Source of the DNA: an uncultured Clostridia bacterium | GTDB lineage: Bacteria > Bacillota > Clostridia > Christensenellales > Aristaeellaceae | Reading direction: 5' to 3' | DNA length: 12,633 nucleotides | Assembly (NCBI GenBank): GCA_945877525.1 | Contig: CAMDVP010000064.1 | Coordinates: 1 to 12,633 of the forward strand | Shown: one piece after another, positions 1 to 5,811 of the stretch | Layout of the letters: every line of letters starts with the position of its first letter | How positions within the stretch are numbered: position 1 is the stretch's first letter | Made by a program: the position numbers and the translations under genes | The notes under the pieces: model-generated | What the model saw: the letters and a program-made list of their open reading frames with translations, nothing else | Databases searched by the model: none | What the model was told of the DNA's origin: nothing

Positions 1-2
1 GG

Positions 3-1397
3 GAGGAAATCTCCGCGGCCGGATGCGAGCTGACAGCCTGCATCGACGGATACTGGGCCAGGGACGGGGGCCGCAGCGCGGCGAGCATCCTGCTGGAGGG
101 TGGAGAGCGTCTGCCGGACGCCATTGTGTGCGGCAACGACGACATGGCCTTCGGGGTGATGGAAAGCCTGCGGGACGCTGGCATCCGCATACCGGAGGAT
201 GTGCTGGTGACCGGCTTCGATGCAAAGACCGAGGCGCTGGGCCGCGGGCTGACCACCGTGCTGCGCCCTTCCCGGGAGGCCGGGGAGACCACCGTGCGCA
301 TTCTGGCTGAATGGATTGCCGGACGTGCGCCAAAGACGCGCCGGGTGGTGCTGCACACACAGCTGATGATCGGAAAAAGCTGCGGCTGCCGCATGCCAGA
401 GGGCGTTGCCAACGATTATGTTCGCCTGCTCAGCGACGAGCGGCGGCAGACGGAGCGCAGCCTGCTGCGGACGGCAAACTTCTCCGGCGCGCTGACGGGC
501 ATCACCAGCATGGAAGAGGCCGGACAGGTGATTGCCAACATTGCCAGCAGCTGGGACGCGGGGGAATTGTACATCTGCGTGCAGCCGGATTTTCTGAACC
601 CCGAGGCTCCATTGCAGGAAAAGGGCTTTCCGGAGCAGATGCTGCTTCTGTCGGCCTACAGCTATGGCGACAGGCCGGGGCAGAACGTCTTTCCGACCCG
701 GTCGCTGGCGCCCGTGCTGGAGGCGGAGCGCGATCACCCCGTCGCGCTGGTGTTCTATCCAATGTATTACCAGGATACGGGGCTGGGCTATGCGGTGCTG
801 GATCTGAGCCATGCGGTGAACTTTGCCATGTACCCGATCATGACCCTGCTGGGCGGCGCACTGACGAGCCTCCGGCTGCAGTGCGCGGTGCGGGCCTACG
901 CGGCGGCCCTGGAGCATATGGCTACCCATGATCCGATGACGGGGCTGCTGAACCGGCGGGGTTTTCTGGATCACACCCCTGCGGTGTATGAGGAGGCATG
1001 CCGGGCGGGGCGGTGCCTCGCGGTGATTGTCTGCGACATTGACAGCCTGAAGCAAATCAACGACTGCTACGGCCATCAGGCGGGGGACGAGGCCATCGTG
1101 CGCGTCAGTCGCGCCCTGCGGGTATTGGAAGCGGAGGGTATGGTGCCGGTGCACATGAGCGGCGACGAGTTTCTGGCCGTAGGCCTGGTGCGGGACCGGG
1201 ATCATGCCGTTTGCCTGAGCGACCGGCTGAAGGAGAGCATCGCGGAGATGAACAGGGAGAACCCCTGGCGCTGCGAGATCAGCGCCAGCGTGGGCGTGTA
1301 CGCTGCGGTGCCCAGGCCGGAGGACGGGATAGATCACTTCATTCAGCGCGCGGACGAGGACATGTATTCCTGCAAGCGCCAACGAAAGCGGAACTGA
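3..1397 (+). CDS. LacI-type sensor / GGDEF diguanylate cyclase, 5' partial
   Basis: The frame is open from base 3, so the N-terminus lies outside the window; the GTG at 126 is an internal valine codon. The first ~120 residues match the C-terminal half of a LacI/periplasmic-binding sensor: DAIVCGNDDMAFG at about 114-152, then IRIPEDVLVTGFD and a stretch like the family's PLTTV..P..E.G. A KSCGC motif ends this domain. A GAF-like middle region follows (about 400-910, weakly assigned). A GGDEF domain (about 918-1390) begins ATHDPMTGLLNRRGF, has the metal-site CDIDSLKQIND, and carries SGDEF (1158-1172) instead of GGDEF. I see no RxxD inhibitory site upstream of it. GGDEF enzymes make cyclic di-GMP from two GTP; serine in the first position is tolerated in some active family members, so activity is likely but not certain. 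The sensor half suggests control by a sugar-like ligand. Whether a DNA-binding HTH lies upstream cannot be seen. Confidence 0.88.
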   Translation, partial: EEISAAGCELTACIDGYWARDGGRSAASILLEGGERLPDAIVCGNDDMAFGVMESLRDAGIRIPEDVLVTGFDAKTEALGRGLTTVLRPSREAGETTVRILAEWIAGRAPKTRRVVLHTQLMIGKSCGCRMPEGVANDYVRLLSDERRQTERSLLRTANFSGALTGITSMEEAGQVIANIASSWDAGELYICVQPDFLNPEAPLQEKGFPEQMLLLSAYSYGDRPGQNVFPTRSLAPVLEAERDHPVALVFYPMYYQDTGLGYAVLDLSHAVNFAMYPIMTLLGGALTSLRLQCAVRAYAAALEHMATHDPMTGLLNRRGFLDHTPAVYEEACRAGRCLAVIVCDIDSLKQINDCYGHQAGDEAIVRVSRALRVLEAEGMVPVHMSGDEFLAVGLVRDRDHAVCLSDRLKESIAEMNRENPWRCEISASVGVYAAVPRPEDGIDHFIQRADEDMYSCKRQRKRN

Positions 1398-1418
1398 CGT
1401 GGGAAAAGCGGATGAAAC

Positions 1419-1456
1419 ATGCTGACAGGAGGGGCTGCGGCACCTCCTGTCAGCAT
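1419..1456. terminator. Shared convergent hairpin terminator
   Basis: A perfect 14-bp inverted repeat (ATGCTGACAGGAGG at 1419-1432 and its complement at 1443-1456) encloses a 10-base loop. It lies between the ends of two convergent genes (1397 on +, 1474 on -). The flanking T-rich tails are short on both strands (ATTATT on +, GTTTC on -), so it is probably a bidirectional terminator of moderate strength. Confidence 0.8.
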
Positions 1457-1473
1457 ATTATTGGACGATAGCT

Positions 1474-2109
1474 TTATCCCCTGACAGGCAGGGTGATGCA
1501 CACCCCCGGCGCGAAGTCCGTCGGCGCCAGGCAGGGATTGGCCCGAAGCAGCGCCCCGACGGATACATTCCATTGCAGCGATACGCTTTCAAGGGTATCA
1601 TCCCGGCGAAGGATGTAGGTGGTGGGTACGTCGCAGGGTACGTTTTCATTGGGAACGCACAATACCTGTCCGGCGGAGAGGGCGTCCAGGTTGGCTTCGG
1701 GGTTGGCCAACTCCAGGGTATGACGGTTCAGGCCGTGGCTGAGCTGAATATCCGACACCGTTTCTCCTTCTTCAACGGTATGACGGTCATCCGCCGGACA
1801 GACAGCCATATTCTCGTCCTCCGGCCCTTCCCCGGGCGCGGCAGGCTCATCCAGGCTGCCCTCCTCGTCGCCTGCGGGCGTTTCCTCCATAGCAGGCTCC
1901 TGGGGCAGGTCGTCCTCCTCCATGGGGATGCACAGCACGTCGCCCACCATCAGCCGGGCGGGGTTCACGTTGCTGTTGGCCTCCAGCAGGTCGCGCAGGG
2001 GAACGCCCAACCGGTGGGCAATCAGGTAAAAGCTGTCGCCGCGCCGCACGGTGTATTCATAGCCGCAGACCTTCTCCTGCGGCGGACGATGGGTGGAGGA
2101 ATCCGTCAT
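1474..2109 (-). CDS. Triple-LysM protein without signal peptide
   Basis: The product is 211 residues with three LysM modules, at about 18-62, 109-153 and 164-208. Each follows the pattern Y/H-T/I-V/L...G/D-D/E-T/S...L...N...L..G..L.(V/I)P. LysM binds N-acetylglucosamine-containing glycans, mainly peptidoglycan. Modules 1 and 2 are joined by a very acidic, Pro/Glu-rich linker (about 63-108). There is no signal peptide or membrane helix, which is unusual for a wall-binding protein but is known for mother-cell spore-coat proteins such as SafA; a sporulation role is inference only. Module 3 is more divergent (RRDD in place of the RRGD of module 1). I chose the ATG at 2109 because a TTG-started longer version (from 2127) would place the ribosome binding site inside the coding region. 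It is convergent with the GGDEF gene and appears to be a single-gene unit. Confidence 0.85.
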   Translation of the reverse strand: MTDSSTHRPPQEKVCGYEYTVRRGDSFYLIAHRLGVPLRDLLEANSNVNPARLMVGDVLCIPMEEDDLPQEPAMEETPAGDEEGSLDEPAAPGEGPEDENMAVCPADDRHTVEEGETVSDIQLSHGLNRHTLELANPEANLDALSAGQVLCVPNENVPCDVPTTYILRRDDTLESVSLQWNVSVGALLRANPCLAPTDFAPGVCITLPVRG

Positions 2110-2117
2110 GGCAAGCG

Positions 2118-2124
2118 CTCCTTT
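2118..2124 (-). promoter_or_regulatory. Ribosome binding site fixing the LysM start
   Basis: On the minus strand AAAGGAG lies 8 bases before the ATG at 2109. It overlaps the codons that would follow an in-frame TTG at 2127, which rules that longer start out. Confidence 0.8.
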
Positions 2125-2210
2125 CAAGATTGGCTGATTGAATCTATGTTCTTTCTTCTATTTGTAGTACAGCGCGGCATTTTTCCACGCCCTTTTTTAC
2201 GAAATGACTG

Positions 2211-2238
2211 TTTACAAGGGTATAAACTGTGGTATACT
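2211..2238 (+). promoter_or_regulatory. Sigma-A-type promoter with extended -10
   Basis: TTTACA (2211-2216), a 16-base spacer, and TATACT (2233-2238) preceded by TG-N (2230-2232). Each hexamer is one mismatch from consensus. It faces the 2352 gene, and transcription would begin near 2245, leaving a leader of about 105 bases. It is the only good promoter seen upstream of the 2352/tilS-hprT pair. Confidence 0.72.
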
Positions 2239-2245
2239 GATGGAC

Positions 2246-2331
2246 GAATGGCCAGCGCCATTCCAGTTGACGACGCTTTTTTTTCGGCGCATGCCGCCCC
2301 ATGAAAGAGGATGTGCCGCCTGCCAGGCGGC
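2246..2331 (+). other. Hairpin-rich 5' leader of the 2352-tilS/hprT transcript
   Basis: The predicted leader contains GAATGGC-CAGC-GCCATTC (2246-2263, 7 bp), a run of eight T (2277-2284), a short CGGC-GCAT-GCCG hairpin (2285-2296), and GCCGCCT-GCC-AGGCGGC (2315-2331, 7 bp), which ends directly before the ribosome binding region (about 2332-2345). The first hairpin is 13 bases from the T run, so it is not a standard attenuator. The last hairpin could affect ribosome access. I recognise no known riboswitch class. Confidence 0.45.
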
Positions 2332-2351
2332 GGAAAGGTGAAGGTATACGG

Positions 2352-3809
2352 ATGAATAACGGCCGTCCACAGTATGGAAATCAGCCGGGCATGGGCAACC
2401 AGAACGCCGGCCGGCCCGCCGGCTATACGGGCGGACAGCCCCAGCGCCAGATGCCCGGCCAGGGACAGGGCTATGGGCAGCAGAACTACGGGCAGCAGCC
2501 CGGCTATGCGCCCCAGGGCTACGGGCCTCAGGGCTATCCCCGGCAGCCCTATCCCCCCCAACAGACGGTGCGGCAGGGAGGCTACGGCCCGGGATATACA
2601 TCCCCGCAGCAGCCTTACCAGCAGATGCCGCAGGGGGGCTATCCGCCCAGGCAGCCCTACGGTTATCCCCAGCAGAATGCCTATCAGCAGAGCTTCCCCA
2701 AGCAGAGCCAGTCGCCGTATCAGCAGGGCTATCAGATGCCCCCGAACCGTCCGCCTCAGGGATATGGCTACGCCATGTCTGCTCCGGCAAAGAAGAAATC
2801 TCCCATGCGGCTGGATCTGGTGGCCATGGTGCTGCTTTGCGGCGTGCTGCCCGTGCTCTTTGTGCTGGGACTTGTGTTCAGCGGCATGCCTGCGCTTAAA
2901 TGGACGTTTGTGGGGCTGGCGGCAGTGTCGGTAGCGCTATTGTGGGCCAAGCCTCTGGTGGCCTCCAATGTGCGGCTGACCTTCACCGGGGTCTATGCCG
3001 CGCTGATGGTGGTGGCGCTGGTCAGCGCCCTGACGGGTTCCGCGCCGACGGATCAGGTGAACGCGGGCGGCGGTATTCCCCAGATGCAGACAGAGCCGCA
3101 GCAGGCAGGACAGCAGTCCGCCGCAGGCCAGGGCGGGCAGAACAACCAGGACGCCAACAGTCTTGGCGCGCTGACCACCGTGGCTCCAAGCACACAGACC
3201 GCCCAGCCGGATACGGGCCTGTCCAGCCCCACGGTGCAGCAGCTGGAATCCTTCTTCTATTTCTGGTCGGTCAACAACAAGGATAATATGCTGACCCTGT
3301 GCGCGCCCAGCTGGCAGCGCAGCGTGGCCGAGCCGCAGAAGGCCCTGTTCTCCATCCTGCAGAACCGTACGCCCACAGACTGGACGGTGGAGAAGATCAG
3401 CGGCACGGAGAGCGACACCGCCCGCACCGTGACTGTGGTATCCACCATCGACAAGAACAACGGCCGCGATCCCCAGCGCTACCGCTTCCAGGTGATTATG
3501 CTCAAGGAGGACGAGACGTGGTACGTTGATCCTGCCTCTCTGGAGACCAATGAGGAGGAAAGCACCACAGCGCCCACCGCCAACGTGACCAACACACCGC
3601 CGCCCGCGGCCATCTCCGCTACGGCGGATACGGTGCTGTACTACAACCCGGACGGCGGCAGCTACTACCATGCTGTGGCTGAATGCAAGCTTTCCACCGA
3701 TCCGAAGTACCTTCCCTTCAAGGGCAGCTTCAAGTACTCCGAGATCAACAACGAGCCTTACAAGAACCTGAAGCCCTGCGCGGCCTGCGGCGCGCCGACA
3801 CGGCCCTGA
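2352..3809 (+). CDS. Membrane protein: low-complexity tail, 3 TM, NTF2-like region, Cys/His tail
   Basis: The product is 485 residues of unknown function. Residues 1-140 are low complexity, built from Q, G, P and Y with units such as GYGQQNYGQQPGY and PQGYGPQGYPRQPYP. KKK at 147-149 precedes three predicted membrane helices (about 155-176, 183-199, 209-228), so the tail should be cytoplasmic and the C-terminal half outside. After a Gln/Ala/Thr-rich linker (230-290) comes a domain of about 110 residues (LESFFYFWSVNNKDNML...; ...DETWYVDP) resembling the NTF2/DUF4878-type fold. Last is a small module with H440-x4-C445 and C476-x2-C479, a likely metal site. I chose ATG 2352 because AAAGGTGAAGG lies just before it; the in-frame ATG at 2301 has no such site. 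The stop overlaps the tilS ATG (TGATG), so the two are probably translationally coupled. Domain assignments beyond the membrane helices are tentative. Confidence 0.85.
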   Translation: MNNGRPQYGNQPGMGNQNAGRPAGYTGGQPQRQMPGQGQGYGQQNYGQQPGYAPQGYGPQGYPRQPYPPQQTVRQGGYGPGYTSPQQPYQQMPQGGYPPRQPYGYPQQNAYQQSFPKQSQSPYQQGYQMPPNRPPQGYGYAMSAPAKKKSPMRLDLVAMVLLCGVLPVLFVLGLVFSGMPALKWTFVGLAAVSVALLWAKPLVASNVRLTFTGVYAALMVVALVSALTGSAPTDQVNAGGGIPQMQTEPQQAGQQSAAGQGGQNNQDANSLGALTTVAPSTQTAQPDTGLSSPTVQQLESFFYFWSVNNKDNMLTLCAPSWQRSVAEPQKALFSILQNRTPTDWTVEKISGTESDTARTVTVVSTIDKNNGRDPQRYRFQVIMLKEDETWYVDPASLETNEEESTTAPTANVTNTPPPAAISATADTVLYYNPDGGSYYHAVAECKLSTDPKYLPFKGSFKYSEINNEPYKNLKPCAACGAPTRP

Positions 3810-5716
3810 TGGCGGCGGACAGGCACGGGCGCATGCCCGGGGCGATGGTGCGCCGCCTGCCCCGCCTGCCGGAAAGACTGCTCATTGGCCTGTCCGGCGG
3901 GGCGGATTCCGTGGCGCTGACGGAGTTGCTTTTGTGCCTGAGGGCACAGGGCAGGGTCAGGCTGTGGGCAGTCCATATCAATCATGGCCTGCGGGGCGCG
4001 CAGTCAGACGAGGACGAACGCTTCGTCCGGGAAATGTGTGAAAGGGAGAACCTGCCTTTGGCGGTTTATCGCGCTCACCCGCCGGAGCATCCGGGAGAGG
4101 ACTGGGCCAGACAGGCACGCTACGGATTTTTCCGGCAGGAGCTTCGCCGCTGCGGCGCGCAGGCGGTGGCCCTTGCCCATCACCGGGACGATCAGGCGGA
4201 AACGCTGCTGCTGCACCTTTTGCGGGGCGCGGGACTGACGGGTCTTGCCGGCATGGCCCCTGAAGGCGAAAGCCTGGGCGTGAAGGTGGTGCGGCCGCTG
4301 CTGGCATTCTCCCGGAAGGAGCTGCGGGAGGCCCTTACCGCTGCGGGCATTCCCTGGAGGGAGGACGAAAGTAACGGCGACCCGCGCTATCTGCGCAATG
4401 CGGTGCGCCACGAGCTGCTGCCCCTGATGGAGCGTCTGGCCCCCGGCGCGGGGGCGCGCCTTTCCGGAACAGCGGAGCTGCTTCGGGAGGACGAACGGGT
4501 GCTGGCCCGGCAGGCGGAAACAATCGTCGGACGCGAAGCCACCCGGCCATGGATATCCCTCCGTCGTTTGACGGGCCTGGAACCCGGGCTATGCAGCCGC
4601 GCGCTGCGGCTGTGGTGGCACAGGCAGGCGGGGGAGGGCCGCGAGGAACGCTCCCTCAGCCGGGAGCAGACAGCGGCGCTGGCTGGGCTGATCACCGCTC
4701 CGGCCGGTACAAGATGCAACCTGCCCGGCGGCTGGCACGGCCAGCGGGGATGGACGCATCTGCATTTGCTTCCCCCGGACGGGCGGCAGGAGAAGCCGGC
4801 GGTGAGCCTGATTGCCATGACCTACGGCCACGGGCCGGGGGATGGACGGCTGACTCAAAGTATACCGGCGCAGCTTCTGGCGGAATGCAAAGTGCGGACA
4901 AGGCAGCCGGGGGACTGGATCCGCTCCTTTGGCGGGGGCGGCAGGCAAACGCTGCAGGATTATTTCGTCAATCATCGGGTGGACGCGCCCTTTCGGGACA
5001 GCGTGCCGCTTCTGTGCCGGGGAAGCGAGGTGCTTCTGGCGGCGGGGGTGGGCGCGGGAAACGTGCCGCCCATGAACCATACCAAGGATCAACTGCTTTT
5101 GTGCTGGCGGGGCGAAATGCCCTGGGCCCAAAAAGAAGAAGGAGCGAATCATATGGAACGTGATGCGAAGCTGTATGCCGACCTTTCCCGGGTGCTTGTG
5201 ACGCGGGAGGAGATTCAGCAGGCCGTAAAGGAGCTTGGACGGCGCATTACTGAGGACTACGCAGGTAAGGAACCTGTAATGATCGGCATCCTCAAGGGCG
5301 CCGTGGTGTTTTACAGTGACCTGATCCGCGAAATCGACCTGCCCCTGCGCACGGACTTTATGGCCGTGTCCAGCTATGGCAGCGCCACCAAATCGACGGG
5401 CGTGGTGAAGGTGCTCAAGGATCTGGATCGGGATATTGTGGGCCATGATGTGCTGATTGTGGAGGACATTGTGGATTCTGGCATGACGCTTTCCTATCTG
5501 AAGAAAATGCTGGGCGACCGGGGCGCGGCGTCCATTCGCATTGTGACGCTGCTGGACAAGCCTGCCCGCCGCAGGGTGGAGCTGAAGGCGGATTACTACT
5601 GCTTCCAGATTCCCGATGAATTTGTAGTAGGCTATGGCCTGGACTACGATGAGAAGTACCGCAACCTGCCCGACATCGGCGTATTGCATCCCCGCATCTA
5701 CGGCGGCGAGGGCTGA
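3809..5716 (+). CDS. tilS/hprT: Bifunctional tRNA(Ile)-lysidine synthetase / hypoxanthine phosphoribosyltransferase
   Basis: One uninterrupted frame of 635 residues. Residues 1 to about 440 are TilS, which uses ATP and lysine to convert C34 of the tRNA-Ile CAU anticodon to lysidine, giving AUA decoding. Visible are the PP-loop SGGADS (29-34), HINHGLRG, HHRDDQAET (124-132), and the C-terminal domain (VRTRQPGDWI..., about 360-432). Residues 449-635 are a complete HprT, which salvages hypoxanthine and guanine with PRPP: ILKGAVVF, the PRPP loop VLIVEDIVDSG (548-558), and a C-terminal VVGYGLDYDEKYRNLP. No stop lies between them; the join reads AQKEEGANHM. Listeria has an annotated TilS/HprT fusion of similar size, so this is a known architecture. 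I chose the ATG at 3809 because it overlaps the upstream stop; ATGs at 3833 and 3845 are alternatives, and no clear ribosome binding site precedes 3809. A sequencing error that removed a tilS stop is the main alternative. Confidence 0.9.
   Translation: MAADRHGRMPGAMVRRLPRLPERLLIGLSGGADSVALTELLLCLRAQGRVRLWAVHINHGLRGAQSDEDERFVREMCERENLPLAVYRAHPPEHPGEDWARQARYGFFRQELRRCGAQAVALAHHRDDQAETLLLHLLRGAGLTGLAGMAPEGESLGVKVVRPLLAFSRKELREALTAAGIPWREDESNGDPRYLRNAVRHELLPLMERLAPGAGARLSGTAELLREDERVLARQAETIVGREATRPWISLRRLTGLEPGLCSRALRLWWHRQAGEGREERSLSREQTAALAGLITAPAGTRCNLPGGWHGQRGWTHLHLLPPDGRQEKPAVSLIAMTYGHGPGDGRLTQSIPAQLLAECKVRTRQPGDWIRSFGGGGRQTLQDYFVNHRVDAPFRDSVPLLCRGSEVLLAAGVGAGNVPPMNHTKDQLLLCWRGEMPWAQKEEGANHMERDAKLYADLSRVLVTREEIQQAVKELGRRITEDYAGKEPVMIGILKGAVVFYSDLIREIDLPLRTDFMAVSSYGSATKSTGVVKVLKDLDRDIVGHDVLIVEDIVDSGMTLSYLKKMLGDRGAASIRIVTLLDKPARRRVELKADYYCFQIPDEFVVGYGLDYDEKYRNLPDIGVLHPRIYGGEG
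5137..5155 (+). promoter_or_regulatory. Internal ribosome binding site and ATG for stand-alone HprT
   Basis: AGAAGGAG (5137-5144), an 8-base spacer and ATG (5153-5155) lie inside the fused tilS/hprT frame, exactly where a separate hprT would begin. This is one of the strongest initiation signals in the window, whereas the tilS start has none. Confidence 0.75.
5153..5716 (+). CDS. hprT: Hypoxanthine phosphoribosyltransferase, possible separate product from internal start
   Basis: Nested in the C-terminal part of the TilS/HprT frame. Initiation at the internal ATG would yield 187 residues (MERDAKLYADLSRVL...), close to the usual ~180 of free-standing HprT enzymes. It contains every HprT motif: ILKGAVVF, the VLIVEDIVDSG PRPP-binding loop with the adjacent acidic pair, and the purine-binding end near VVGYGLDYDEKY. 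Because HprT is an oligomeric cytosolic enzyme, free subunits could mix with fused ones. Whether both forms are made is inference from the retained ribosome binding site; only the fused reading is certain from the bases. Confidence 0.55.
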   Translation: MERDAKLYADLSRVLVTREEIQQAVKELGRRITEDYAGKEPVMIGILKGAVVFYSDLIREIDLPLRTDFMAVSSYGSATKSTGVVKVLKDLDRDIVGHDVLIVEDIVDSGMTLSYLKKMLGDRGAASIRIVTLLDKPARRRVELKADYYCFQIPDEFVVGYGLDYDEKYRNLPDIGVLHPRIYGGEG

Positions 5717-5726
5717 CAGATACAGT

Positions 5727-5756
5727 TTGCAATCTTCCCCCCTGGTGTGCTATAAT
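5727..5756 (+). promoter_or_regulatory. ftsH promoter, extended -10
   Basis: TTGCAA (5727-5732), an 18-base spacer and a perfect TATAAT (5751-5756) preceded by TGC (5748-5750). It sits just after the hprT stop, with no terminator between, so ftsH can be transcribed from here and by read-through from upstream. Confidence 0.82.
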
Positions 5757-5793
5757 GACAAAATAGCGCCGCTATGGAAGATGAATCCCATTG

Positions 5794-5811
5794 AAGGAGG
5801 ATCCTGCCTTG
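5794..5811 (+). promoter_or_regulatory. Ribosome binding site and TTG start of ftsH
   Basis: AAGGAGG (5794-5800), 8 bases, then TTG (5809-5811). An in-frame TTG at 5791 overlaps the ribosome binding site and is therefore not used. No in-frame ATG lies nearby; the ATG at 5781 is in another frame. A TTG start implies somewhat reduced initiation. Confidence 0.78.

Noticed and set aside
2130..2180. Minus-strand CATAGATT as a possible sporulation-sigma -10 for the LysM gene
   Set aside because: Only a partial match, with no matching -35 at the right distance; too weak to list.
3683..3808. Extension of the TilS frame upstream to 3683
   Set aside because: It overlaps the conserved Cys/His tail of the upstream gene; the TGATG junction at 3807-3811 gives a better start.
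4589..5689. Minus-strand open frame of 366 codons opposite tilS/hprT
   Set aside because: Shadow of the fused gene, with no domain of its own.
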